From: Sipunculus nudus
Lineage: Eukaryota > Annelida > Sipuncula > Golfingiida > Sipunculidae
DNA: 64,000 bases
NCBI GenBank assembly: GCA_026874595.1
Contig: CM049306.1
Coordinates: 2,308,019 to 2,372,018 of the forward strand
Reading direction: 5' to 3'
A model generated the notes under the pieces. That model saw nothing but the letters and a program-made list of their open reading frames with translations, was not told where the DNA came from and searched no databases. A program made the translations under genes and the position numbers. Below, piece by piece: positions 1-14,000 of this stretch. Each line of letters begins with the position of its first letter. The first letter of the stretch is position 1.

Positions 1-1940
1 GCCCTCTGTTCAGGGTAACCACAGCATTCAGTACTTACACAGGCCCTCTGTTCAGGGTAAACACATCATTCAGTACTTACACAGGCCCTCTGTTCAGGGT
101 AAACACAGCATTCAGTTCTTACACAGGCCCTCTGTTCAGGGTAAACACAGCATTCAGTACTTACACAGGCCCTCTGTTCAGGGTAAACACAGCATTCAGT
201 ACTTACACAGGCCCTCAGTTCAGGGTAAACACAGCATTCAGTACTTTCACAGGCCCTCTCTTCAGGGTAAATACAGCATTCAGAGCTTACACAGGCCCTC
301 TGTTCAGGGTAAACACAGCGTTCAGTACTAACACAGGCCCTCTGTTCAGGGTAAACACAGCATTCAGTACTTACACAGGCCCTCTGTTCAGGGTAAACAC
401 AGCATTCAGTACTTACACAGGCCCTCTGTTCAGGGTAAACACAGCATTCAGTACTTACACAGGCCCTCTGTTCAGGGTAAACACAGCATTCAGTACTTAC
501 ACAGGCCCTCTGTTCAGGGTAAACACAGCATTCAGTACTTACACAGGCCCTCTGCTGGGGATGTACACAGATCACTAACAAAGGAACTTGGTTCTCATCC
601 TGGCATCCAGTTAACACAGCATTCAATTCTTACACAGGCCCTCTGTTCAGGGTAAACACAGCATTCAGTACTTACACAGGCCCTCTGCTGGGGATGTACA
701 CAGATCACTAACAAAGGAACTTGGTTCTCATCCTGGCATCCAGTAAACACAGCATTCAGTACTTACACAGGCCCTCTGTTCAGGGTAAACACAGCATTCA
801 GTACTTACACAGGCCCTCTGTTCAGGGTAAACACAGCATTCAGTACTTACACAGGCCCTCTGTTCAGGGAAACACAGCATTCAGTACTTACACAGGCCTG
901 CTGTTCAGGGTAAACACAGCATTCAATACTTACACAGGCCCTCTGTTCAGGGTAAACACAGCATTCAGTACTTACACAGGCCCTCTGCTGGGGATGTACA
1001 TAGATCACTAACAAAGGAACTTGGTTCTCATCCTGGCATCCAGTTAACACAGCATTCAGTTCTTACACAGGCCCTCTGTTCAGGGTAAACACAGCATTCA
1101 GTACTTACACAGGCCCTCTGCTGGGGATGTACACAGATCACTAACAAAGGAACTTGGTTCTCATCCTGGCATCCAGTAAACACAGCATTCAGTACTTACA
1201 CAGGCCCTCTGTTCAGGGTAAACACAGCATTCAGTACTTACACAGGCCCTCTGTTCAGGGTAAACACAGCATTCAGTACTTACACAGGCCCTCTGTTCAG
1301 GGAAACACAGCATTCAGTACTTACACAGGCCCTCTGTTCAGGGTAAACACAGCATTCAATACTTACACAGGCCCTCTGTTCAGGGTAAACACAGCATTCA
1401 GTACTTACACAGGCCCTCTGCTGGGGATGTACACAGATCACTAACAAAGGAACTTGGTTCTCATCCTGGCATCCAGTTAACACAGCATTCAGTTCTTACA
1501 CAGGCCCTCTGTTCAGGGTAAACACAGCATTCAGTACTTACACAGGCCCTCTGCTGGGGATGTACACAGATCACTAACAAAGGAACTTGGTTCTCATCCT
1601 GGCATCCAGTAAACACAGCATTCAGTACTTACACAGGCCCTCTGTTCAGGGTAAACACAGCATTCAGTACTTACACAGGCCCTCTGCTGGGGATGTACAC
1701 AGATCACTAACAAAGGAACTTGGTTCTCATCCTTGCATCCAGTTAACACAGCATTCAGTTCTTACACAGGCCCTCTGTTCAGGGTAAACACAGCATTCAG
1801 TACTTACACAGGCCCTCTGCTGGGGATGTACACAGATCACTAACAAAGGAACTTGGTTCTCATCCTGGCATCCAGTTAACACAGCATTCAGTTCTTACAC
1901 AGGCCCTCTGTTCAGGGTTAACACAGCATTCAGTACTTAC
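1..1940 (-). repeat. 42-bp minisatellite carrying the exon 9 splice donor, with partial exon 9 copies
   Basis: The basic unit is 42 bp and runs off the left edge. Read on the minus strand, each unit contains GCCTGT|GTAAGTACTG, the same junction that ends exon 9 at 1941. Eight units are longer and also carry about 50 bp of exon 9 (near 554, 688, 988, 1121, 1421, 1554, 1687 and 1820). From 688 to 1554 these are arranged in a 433-bp higher-order period (300 + 133 bp). The 42-bp unit is a multiple of three, which explains the long open frames across it. Confidence 0.93.
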
Positions 1941-2012
1941 ACAGGCCCTCTGCTGGGGATGTACACAGATCACTAACAAAGGAACTTGGTTCTCATCCTG
2001 GCTCTCACTGTT
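1941..2012 (-). CDS. TIR-protein exon 9 (24 codons)
   Basis: The exon has the acceptor AAATGCAG before 2012 and the donor GTAAGTACTG at 1940-1931, and is phase 0 on both sides. It encodes 24 residues (403-426), ending VICVHPQQRAC. The hydrophobic run PLLVICVHP followed by QQR resembles the first beta-strand of a second TIR-like or Rossmann-type fold, but the rest lies outside the window. Its donor is the edge copy of a tandem array of equivalent donors, so the exon end could slide in steps of 42 bp without losing frame. The identification depends on phase agreement with exon 8 and on the duplicated exon copies to its left. Confidence 0.75.
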
Positions 2013-5000
2013 CTGCATTTCTAAGACACTTCTTGCACTTGGTTTCTTAAACAATTAATGAGATAGATTGATGTAAGAAAAATCAATTAAAATAAAAATG
2101 TTGGTTCTCAAGATCATCTACAATCTTTTAAAATCAGTTGTTTAAATATTTGTGAGAATAATAAAATCAACAACTCTGGAGACAATAGGGTGAAGTAAAC
2201 TCAGCTGGTGGACAAATGATTCAATTTTGAGGTAAATACATACAGAAATTTAACAAAAACTACATGTAATTTGACCATGGTCCTCTGAGGGCCCTGCAGT
2301 GAAAAATGGTGTTTTTAGATGTTTAGATGGGCTGAGGCAGCCATCTGAGGGCCCTGCAGTGAAAAATGGTGTTTTTAGATGTTTAGATGGGCTGAGGCAG
2401 CCATATTGGAATTCCGACAGATCTGTAACAATAGGTCTGGAGCCCTCGTATTTACCAATCATCCCTGTGAATTTGGGAAAGCTGAAGTATGTTGTTGTTG
2501 AGTTATTGCGCACAAAAGAAAATTAGGGATTGGGCTGTGGCTGTAATATTGGAATTCTGACAGGTCTGTTATTCAATATGTCTGGAGCACTTGTATGTAC
2601 CAATCATCCCTGTGAATTCTGGGAAGCTGAAGTATTAAGTTATTCAGGAATTGTAATTGAAAGAAATCAGTGATTGGGCTGTGGTGGCCATATTGGAATT
2701 CTGACAGGTCTGTAATTCAATATGTCTGGAGCACTTGTATGTACCAATCATACCTGTGAATTTGGGAAAGCTGAAGTATGTTGTTGCTGAGTTATTGCGC
2801 GTGAAAGAAAGTGTCATTGACAGAAGGATAGAAGTACAGAAGGATGGAAGGACGGACTGACACGGTGATCTTAAAAGGGCATGGCTTGTCAAGTGGGGCC
2901 CTAATAAAAGCAGATATATACAAAGGTGATCATTGCCTATCTCTGTGTGCATTTGAAGTTTTAAACTAGATGTATCGGAACGACACGAATGCCCCCGCCT
3001 GGGGCAAATTAGAAACATTTGTTAATTATTGTAAAATTTTTTAAGTTCAGGAAGTGTTGTATGTTCAAAAGTTGGTCAACAAGGGCAAAATGCAAACTCA
3101 ATCTGTAAAGGGTCATTATCAAGCAACACACCAAAAATCAGGCCAGTATCTGCAGGCACTGTGAAAAAAAGTCCATATATGTGCATTTTTCATGAAAATT
3201 CTGTCTTTCATGAAATTTTCTATGTTCAGGATCTGTCATATGGTGAAAAATAGGTTAACTGGGACGAAACGTGAACTCGATCTGTAAGTGGTCATTATGC
3301 GCCCACAGACCAAACATTAGGCTAGTATCTGTAAGCATTGCATTGTGAAACTAGAATATTAGCAAAAGTTGATAATCATTTATAAATTTAAATTGGAGAG
3401 GTATATACCATGTTTCATAACAATCCACCAAATGCTTCCTGAGAAATAAGCTCCTAAGTTTTTTTCTATACAAAGCTCTGTGACCTTGAAAAGAAGGTCA
3501 AGATCACCCATCTTTGAACTTGACCAAGATTTTGTAAATATAATGCAATAGCACTGAAGAAATGAAGTTCCTGTGTTGAATACCTTTGGAGATATCCTGC
3601 ACAAAAGGCCAAAATTGAAAAAATCCGATAAAATTTCATTAAAAAATCAGAATTTGCAGGCGGTGCCACCAAAATTGTGCAGCACATACAGACCATCAGT
3701 CCCAATGATCATAGTAAGTTTTGTGAAAATCCACACAATGGTTCCTGAGATATAAACTTCCGAGTGTTTTTCTATAATCAGCTCTAAAATGCAGAAAAAC
3801 GGGTCAAGGTCACCCATCTTTGAACTTGACCGAGATTTTATCGATATACATCTTCACTGATGAAATAAAATTCCAACGGTGAATCCTTTTAGAGATATCC
3901 CACTCACAAGGTAAAAGTTAACAGAAGTGGAACGGACGGACGGACAGACACCGGACAGACAGATGGACAGACAGACAGCTTGGGTGACGACAATAGCCCA
4001 TCAGCCCAAGAGCTGAGGGCTAAAAACGGCTGTACATGTGTATTTGTCATGAAAATTTCTATTTTTCATGACTTTTTCTAAGTTTAGGAGCAGTAAAACG
4101 GTCAAAAGTAGGTCAACTTGGAAGAAACGTGAACTCGATCTGTAACTGGTCATTATCTGCCCACACACCAAAAATCAGGCCAATATCTGCAGGCATTGCA
4201 AAAAAAAGTCCGTACATGTGTATTTGTCATGAAAATTTCTATTATTCATGAAATTTTCGAAGTTTAGGAGCCTTAAATCAGTCAAAAGTAGGTCAACCGG
4301 GACGAAACGCGAACTCGATCTGTAACTGGTCATTATCTGCCCACACACCAAAAATCAGGCCAATATCTGCAGGCATTGCGAAAAAAAGTCCGTACATGTG
4401 TATTTGTCATGAAAATTTCTATTTTTCATGAAATTTTCTAAGTTTAGGAGCCGTAAAACGGTCAAAATAGGTCAACCGGGATGAAACGCGAACTCGATCT
4501 GTAACTGGTCATTATCTGCCCACACACCAAAAATCAGGCCAATATCTGCAGGCACTGCGAAAAAAAGTCTGTACAACTGTTTGATTTCGGAAGGACGGAA
4601 TGACGGACATGGGTAAAACTATTTGCCCCGGCCACTTTGTGGCAGGGGCATAAAAAAACTTGTCTGAAGTGGTTCTACTTTAACTGAGGTGAGGGCTTAC
4701 CCTTTTTAGGATTCCTGTCATCATTCTCTGGTGCTGCTTCAAGTCACTTTGATGTAAGCACTCCGCTATACTGTTGGCCGCCTGTTTGACACACGGAGTG
4801 TCCCAGAAGTGGATGTCTATTGCTCTCCATGCCTCGTCCCTGTCATACTCTGTAAAATAGCATTCAGCACATAAAATCAAACATTCAACACATAAAAATC
4901 AAACATTCAGAACCGGCTTCTGTGGCTCAGGGGTAGAGCGCAGGGCTCAAAGCCAGGAGATCGTGAGTTTGAATCTCAGCCGAGCCGGTGAGATTTTTCA

Positions 5001-8000
5001 CGGTCGACCCCTACCCAGGGTGGGTGCTCTGGAGGCCCAATGGGGAGACTGTACCCAACAGTCAGGTTTCACTCACAAACGAGTGCGCCTTTCAGGGGTT
5101 CCTCGGTGTTATGACCCAGCAATGGAGATGAGACACACCCAGGACCCGCAGGAGCGAATCACCAAGCCTGGTTGACGCCAGAGCATTGTGTGCAAGCCCC
5201 TGTCACGGAGTCCGAAACCGGAATGGAAATTCTGCGGTAGTATATAGACTTAGTTAAGCAAGCATTTTCCTCCACCAAAAAATCTTTATAAAAAAAAAAA
5301 AAACATTCAGCACATAAAAATCAAACTTTCGGCTCATAAAAATCAAACATTCGGCACATAAAAATCAAACATTCAGCACATAAAAATCAAACATTCAGCA
5401 CATAAAATTCAAACATTCAGCACATAAAAATCAACATTCAAGTTTGAAATCCATATGACATATGATTCCCATATATGTAAATTCAAACTGAGTTATCATC
5501 CAGAAACAAAATTATGGACAAATAGACAAAAAACTAGATGTGTCGGAACGACACGTATGCCCCCGCCTGGGGCAAATTAGAAACATTTGTTAAATTTTGT
5601 AAAATTTTTTAAGTTCAGGAAGTGTTGTATGGTTAAAAGTAGGTCAACAAGGGCAAAATGCAAACTTGATCTGTAAAGGGTCATTATCAAGCAACACACC
5701 AAAAATCAGGCCAGTATCTGCAGGCATTGTGAAAAAAAGTCCATATATGTGCAATTTTCATGAAAATTTCTGTCTTTCATGAAATTTTCTATGTTCATGA
5801 TCTGTCATATGGTGAAAAATAGGTTAACTGGGACGAAACGCGAACTCGATCTGTAAGTGGTCATTATGCGCCCACAGACCAAACATTAGGCCAGTATCTG
5901 TAAGCATTGCATTGCGAAACTAGAATATTAGCAAAAGTTGATAATCATTTATAAATTTAAATTGGAGAGGTATATACCATGTTTCATAACAATCCACCAA
6001 ATGCTTCCTGAGAAATAAGCTCCTAAGTTTTTTTCTATACTAAGCTCTGTGAGCTTGAAAAGTAGGTCAAGATCACCCATCTTGAACTTGACCAAGATTT
6101 TGTAAATATAATGCAATAACACTGAAGAAATGAAGTTCCTGTGTTGAATACCTTTGGAGATATCCTGCACAAAAGGCCAAAATTGAAAAATCAGATAAAA
6201 TTTCATTAAAAAATCAGAAATTGCAGGTGGCGCCACCAAAATTGTGCAGCACATACAGACCATCAGTCCCAATGATCATAGTAAGTTTTGTGAAAATCCA
6301 CACAATGGTTCCTGAGATATAAACTTCTGAGTGTTTTTCTATAATCAGCTCTAAAATGTAGAAAAATGGGTCAAGGTCACCCATCTTCGAACTTGACCGA
6401 GATTTTATCGATATACATCTTCACTGATGAAATAAAATTCCAACGGTGAATCCTTTTAGAGATATCCCGCTCACAAGGTAAAAGTTAACAGACACGGAAC
6501 GGACGGACGGGCGGACATACACCGGACAGACAGATGGACAGACGGACACCTTGGGTGACGACAATAGCCCATCAGCCTATGAGCTGAGGTCTAAAAACAA
6601 CTGTACATGTGTATTTGTCATTAAAATTTCTATTTTTCATGAATTTTTCTAAGTTTAGGAGCCGTAAAAAGGTCAAAAGTAGGTCAACCAGGACGAAACG
6701 CGAACTTGATCTGTAACTGGTCATTATCTGTTCACACACCAAAAATCAGGCCAATATCTGCAGGCATTGCGAAAAAAAATCCGTACATGTGTATTTGTCA
6801 TGAAAATTTCTATTTTTCATGAATTTTTCTAAGTTTAGGAGCCGTAAAACGGTCAAAAGTAGGTCAACCGGGAGGAAACGCGAACTCGATCTGTAACTGG
6901 TCATCATCTGTCCACACACCAAAAATCAGGCCAATATCTGCAGGCATTGCGAAAAAAAGTCCGTACATGAGTATTTGTCATGAAAATTTCTATTTTTCAT
7001 GAATTTTTCTAAGTTTAGGAGCCGTAAAACGCTCAAAAGTAGGTCAACCGGGACGAAACGCGAACTCGATCTGTAACTGGTCATTATCTGCCCACACATC
7101 AAAAATCAGACCAATATCTACAGGCATTGCGAAAAAAAAACTGTACATGTGTATTTGTCATGAAAATTTCTATTTTCATGAAATTTTCTAAGTTTAGGAG
7201 CCGTCAAACGCCCAAAAGTAGGTCAATCAGGACGAAAGGCGAACTCGTTCTGTAACTGGTCATTATCTGCCCACACACCAAAAATCAGGCCAATATCTGC
7301 AGGCATTGCGAAAAAAAGTCTGTACATGTGTATTTGTCATGAAAATTTCTATTTTTCATGAAATTTTCTAAGTTTAGGAGCCATAAAATGCTCAAAAGTA
7401 GGTCAACAGGGACGAAACGCGAACTCGATCTGTAACTGGTCATTATCTGCCCACACCCTAAAAATCAGGCCAATATCTGCAGGCATTGCGAAAAAAAGTC
7501 CGTACAACTGTTTGATTTCGGAATGACAGAATGACGGAATGACGGACATGGGTAACACTATATGCCCCAGCCACTTTGTGGCGGGGGCATAAAAAAGGAT
7601 GGCCTAACACACAGACGGGCAGGGGGATTACAATAGGGCATCTGCTTATTCAAGCAGGACCCTAATAAAATGTGCTTTCTAGAAATGGAAGCATTAACTG
7701 CTAATAAAAATGGTTCACAAGAACCACTGGTCATTATTTGTAATTTTTAAATTACCATGACTATCACTGTTATCATGAGTATAACAAGTTCCACAGAAAG
7801 CAAATGAAAACAAGCAAATTCATGGAATTAATGTCACCCACTTTGGGCTCTTGTTGTCTTTCATGCTTGATAAGCAACCACAATTTTGAAATGTGGAGAA
7901 AATCTTGAGGGCAAAACAGATGCACTATGACATGTAGAGACATCTGCAGTGGAACATAAAAACTAAAACACACTGAGAAATAGACCAAAATCCACTATGA

Positions 8001-11000
8001 CAAGTGGAGACATCTGCAGGCAAACATAAAAACAACAAGGGACCCATGGGTCACGGCGCTCAGCTGTTATATATGATAAAAAATATGATTTGGGAAAGAG
8101 GCATATGCTGGTTTTGTGTGGTAATAAATATAAGCTTTATTATGAGTTGTTGGTGTTTAGCTTATGTATGATTTTGATAGTATTTTTGGAGACAGGGAAG
8201 AGGATTGATTTCATTTATTTTATTAACAAATGGAGTGCTATTGTCACACAGATTTTGACTTGGCCATATACCTTATATGCAGCAAATATAATAAAAGAGT
8301 TTAACTATTTATTAAAATTTAATAACAAATATTGTGCCAATATAATTTTATTAAAAATAATAAGAGAATCATATGATTTTTTAAATAAAATATAACTGAA
8401 CTAATTATTAAAATAATATTATAGAATATATGCATTTATGAATACATTTTGAAAGTATTTGCACTGGTATTCAAATACTTTCATTTTACCTGAATTCCCA
8501 TTCTAATGCAAGAAATTTTATAATGGAGTACATATTCATATTCATATTCATATACATTTGCAAAGTATTTGCACCATGTCTGGTATTTATTCAGTTTTAG
8601 CCAAACAATGATGTTGAGAATCCAGAATATAAACAAAGGACCCATGGGTCACAACAAAAGTTTGAAATTTTTGTAAATGCAAAATATGAAAAATATTCTA
8701 TTGTAATGTTTTATATTTATATAAGCATATGAGAAGAGGAAAGGGCCCTCCTACTTGGTTATAGTAAAGTTCTCAATATATGATTGCAAACTAATACTCT
8801 GACAAGACTGTCATGAAGAAAAACAGTAAAAGTTTTGAGATACTGTGATGCATATGAAAATTTTCAGATGGACAGGAAAGTGGACAGAATGGACTAATAC
8901 CTTCATTTCACTTTCAAAGGAATAATGCATTTAAGTTTATACATAAGCCTATTTTTTTAGCATATCCACTTTTTTCATTAATAGTTCTTATCTGATTCAT
9001 TTTTTTTATTTACAAGTGTTATAAATTTGTAATATAAAAGTGAAAATATAAGTTTAAATATTAGAATTCTAAGTTGCAATCATTATATATCCTGATTGTA
9101 GCTCACATTGGGTCATATTATGCATACACATATATTTTATTATTTTTGAATCAAATGTTTAAACTGAATGTAAAAGAAAATAATGCCACAACATGGCATC
9201 TACAAAATTATTCCTTGAATTCCTATTAAAAAGTTTTGCACATTGGAGTTTTCAGGACAAGCTTAATTTTATTCACCGAAATAAAATAAAAGATTCAGTA
9301 AATTTAATAAATAAAAACATCTTTTCAAATAATGTTTACACACTGTTGGTTGAATGAGGGACAAAAAATATCATTATGCTAATTACAATCACAGCTATAA
9401 TTAATAACTGGAATTAATAGTCAATTTCACACCTGGTGAAGTTTTACTCTTCTGAAGTAAAGCATTACTTATCTGATGAACATCCATACTTTCATAGCAA
9501 TACACCACTTTGTGGACACAATTAAATGTGCACTTTAATCATTGTAACCCTGGTGGTACAATACAACATCTAAAATGTAGCATGTCCAAGAATAAAATAA
9601 AATACAGAAAATTATAACATTCATCTAGTTTATGCACCAGCTGGAGGGGGGGGGGGGTGAGTGCAGGGCAGAGGAGAAGCCCGCTAGTAGTGGCCAAGCT
9701 GGGTCAAGGCAAGCATGCCTGGGGTGGGTTACATAATGCAAGTGAAGGCTGTACTACTAGGTGGGCCAGATATAAACAACACTTGACATGGTGTATGAAA
9801 ACTTGAATAAAAGCTACTCTTTTCAAACAATTTCTTTGAAATTTCAGATTTTAAAAGATTAAATCCTTATGTATATATGCTGTGAAAATTAAATCAACAG
9901 TGCTTACAGGGAAAAAATGTGCCACTGCCAAAGTTGGACAAAATTTAAGGTATTAATTTTTATTTATGCTAATAACTTTAAAAATTTGCAAAATTCAGAT
10001 CTAATTTTGGGAAAAAATTGAATCTTGATTAAATAAAGTTATATTCCTGAAAAAAAAGTCTTCAGCTTCAGCAATTCTCATGTTAAGTGAGCAAATATAT
10101 TTCCTGATTTTTAAAAAACTGCATTATATTTGGGCCTATAACTTCAAAATAATACCCAATACTGACCTAATTTTTGGTATGTGCACAGAAAATGTATGGA
10201 AGAATATGAATACTAACTATGATCAAAAACAGATCAGTGGTTTTGATATTAGGCAGACTTGAAGTGTAAAAATTGCTTTTTTATGGAAAACGGAGGTTTT
10301 TCCTTAATATCTCGAAGGAACGAAGTTCTAATGACCCAATTTTTGGTATGGTAGGAGATTTTTGGGACATCTAATGGTATGCAGAATTTTGGATTCGTAG
10401 GTCCAAAGGTTTTAAAACGTGCCCTGTTAACGGCCGGACGGCCGGACGGACGACGGACAAAGGACCACGACTATAGCTCAGATGACTTATAGTCAGCTGA
10501 GCTAAAAACACTGAAAAATTTGACCAAATTTTTTAATTTTGTTATTGAGCTGGAGAGAAATATTTTTCAGATAGACACTCAAAAACCAATCCCAACTCAG
10601 GTATGCATGAGAGCAATCACTGATCGAAATTTGAATGAAATCAGATAAAATTTAGGAAAGTTATCACACGGAAATGAAAAATCCTGATGGACGGACAGAC
10701 ATACAGACAGACAGACAAACCTCAATCAATGTGGGGACAACAAAGAGGAAGTGTTGTAAGTTATTACCTGGTTGTAACTTAGACTGAGTTCTTCCAATTA
10801 TTAAATCTTAAATGACACCAATATTGTATGATAATACAATGCTTAAATGGCGACAGTGAACTTGAATATTATGCTGGCTTATCAACATGTCCTAAACCAG
10901 GAAAATTATTGACAGATATTTATCAAGTTTTATAAAACAGATCACGGAAAAACACCTGCATCAGACAAAAAAATTGAAGTATATTCAATACAGACAGAAC

Positions 11001-14000
11001 AAGGGACCCATGGGTCACGGCGCTCAGCTGATCGTGATTAGACTATAAATGTTTCTCCACTGTGATACTATATCTAGTCGATAAAGCTTATTGGGCTATT
11101 ATAAAGGAATGTAATGTAATATGTGAGTAAATGATAAATGAAATTACCTGACTGATGGATTAATAGAGTAAAATATAGTGGTTTATTTTTTATTTATTTA
11201 TGAGGGGTTGAAAATTGTGATATATTTGAGCAAATATGAATGCAATGACAGCAGTAATAAGCAGTAGTAGAATGATGATAAGGCTATTTGTTGAAGGATC
11301 TAAAGTGTATGGTAGTCTGCAAGCTTTCAATTTGACAGATATGATGTTATGATTAACTATTCTGATGAAGTGATTTATGAATTTGTGACTGTATTACACA
11401 ATATCTCTTTAGTCTTGACAAGGTACATTATTGTGATGCCCACTATGTCTACATATTACACAATATTGACATAATTTCTGGCATGTACAAAGGTACCTAT
11501 GGACGAATAGTTATACAAAATATTAAAGTATGAATATATCTGATTCATCTTGTTCTTGCTTACTGAGGCTGACTTTGGGATGGGGTTCGGAGAAGGGAAA
11601 AGTGAGGGCAGCACGAAGGTGGATGTAGAAATAATCTATTGTTATGTTTTTCATTTATATAAGAATATGAAAAGCTAAGAAGAAAGAGGCCCTCCTACTT
11701 GGTTATAGTAAAGTTCTAAATATATGATTGCAAACTAATACTCTGACAAGACTGTCATGAAGAAAAACAGTAAAGGTTTTGAGATACTGTGATGCATATG
11801 AAAATTTACAAATGGACAGGCAAGTGGACGGAATGGACTAATACCTTTATATCACTTTCAAGGGAATAATGCATTTAAGTTTATATATAAGCCAATTTTT
11901 TTAAGCATATCCAGTGTTTCCATTAAGAAGTTTTTATCTGAATCATTTTTTTATTTACAGGTTTTATAAATTTTCAATAAAAAAACTGAAAATATAAGTT
12001 AAAATATTAGAATTGTTGCAAAAGTTGCAAACATTATATATACAGAGTAAAAAACTGAAACTATAAGTTAAAATATTAGAATTGTTGCAAAAGTTGCAAT
12101 CATCATATATCCAGAGTGTAGCTCATATTGGGTCATATTATGCATACACATATATTTTATTGTTAAATCATAAATGTTTAAACTGAATTTAAAAGAAAAT
12201 AATGCCACAACATGGCATCTACAAGAATTTTCCTTGAATCACTATTAAAAAGTTTTGCACATTGGAATTTTCAGTACATGCTTAATTTTATTCACCAAAA
12301 TAAAATAAAAGATTCAGTAAATTTGATAAAATAAAACATCTTTTCAAATAAAGTATACACACCGTTGGTTGAATGAGGGACAAACAATATTATTGTGATA
12401 ATTACATCCCAGTTTTAATTTATTACTGGAATTAATAGTCAATTTCACACCTGGTGAAGTTTTTACTCTTCTGAAGTAAGGAATTACTTATCTGATGAAC
12501 ATCCACACTTTTCATAGCAATACACCACTTTGTGGACACAATTAAATTTACACTTTAATCATTGTAACCCTGGTGGTAAAATACAAAATCTAAAATGTAG
12601 CATAGCCTAGAATAAGAATGAATCAAATACAGAAAATAATAACATTCATCTAGTTTATCCACCATCGGGGGGGGGGGGGGGGGGGAGTGCAGGGCAGAGG
12701 GGAAGCCTGCTGGTAGTGGCCAAGCTGAGCCAAGGCAAGCTGCCTGGGTTGGGTTACATAATGCAAGTGAAGGCTGTACTACTAGGTGGGCTAGATGTAA
12801 ACAACACTTGACATGGTGTATGAAAACGTGAATAAAAGCTATTCTTTCCAATCAATTTCTTTGAAATTTCAGATTTTAAAAGATTAAATCCTCATGTGTA
12901 TATGCTGAGAAAATTCATATTTAGTATTCACATTCTTTCAAACATTTTCTATGAACATACCAAAAAATAGGTCAGTATTGGGTATTATTTTGAAGTTACG
13001 GGCCAAAACATAATGCAATTCTTTTAAAAATCAGACTGCTTGACAATGTAAGGGAATACAACAAAAGCCTCCCAAAAAATTCAATAACTAGCCTAATTTT
13101 GCAGCTTTTATTTTCAAATTTCAGATTTTAACAGATTAAATCCTTATGTGTACATGCTGTGAAAATTAAATCCACAGTACTTACAGGAAAAAAACGTGCC
13201 GTGGCCAAAGTTGGGCAAAATTTAAGGTACCAATTTTATATTTTTGCCAATATTAAAAAAAAATTTAACAGATTTTGATCTGATTTTTGGTATACAATTA
13301 AATTTTGATTGATTAAAGTTGTATTACTGAAAAAAAAGTCACTACCTTTAACACTTTTGGTCTTAAGTGACCAAATATCTTCCTGATTTTTTTACAAAGT
13401 CCATTATGTTTGGGCCCATAACTTTTTTAAATTAAATAATACTGACTTAATTTCTGGCATGTACATAGGAACTATATAGAGGAATATTTATGGTAAATAT
13501 GAAGAAAACCAGATGAGTGGTTTTGATATTAGGCAGTCCTGAAGTGTAAAAGAAGATTTCTAATAAAAAATTCAGGTTTTTCCTTAATATAACGAAGGAA
13601 CGAAGTCCTATTGATCCAATTTTCTGCATGGTAGGAGATTTTGGGGACATCTAACTGTATGCCGAATTTCAGATTCGTAGGTCCAACGGTGTCGAAACGT
13701 GCCAGTCTTATGGACGGACATCCGGACGGACAGATGGATGGATGGACGGACGGCAAGACAGACGGACGGACGACAGACAATGGACCATGACTATAGCTCA
13801 GATGACTTATAGTCAGCTGAGCTAAAAATGTATTATGTTTTACCTTCTTACATATATCGTGGAGCTTATTGAATACAGAGAGTACAAATTTATTACTTTT
13901 ACCTCCCTACATCTGTTGTGGAGTTAATAGAATACGGAGAGAACAATGTATTACTTTTATGTTCCAACATCTGTTGTGGAGCTTATTGAACACAGAGAGG

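Noticed and set aside
66-626. Cys-rich CCVYPEQRACVSTE repeat frame resembling a secreted repeat protein
   Set aside because: It is the 42-bp exon 9 donor array read in the exon frame. It might be included by read-through but is not a separate gene.
4918-4990. Functional tRNA gene
   Set aside because: A and B boxes are present, but stem pairing is imperfect and a 310-bp body with an A-tail follows, so this is a SINE head.
12667-12686. G-run as a quadruplex or regulatory element
   Set aside because: Part of an interspersed repeat that is present in three copies with different run lengths; better explained as an unstable homopolymer of the element.
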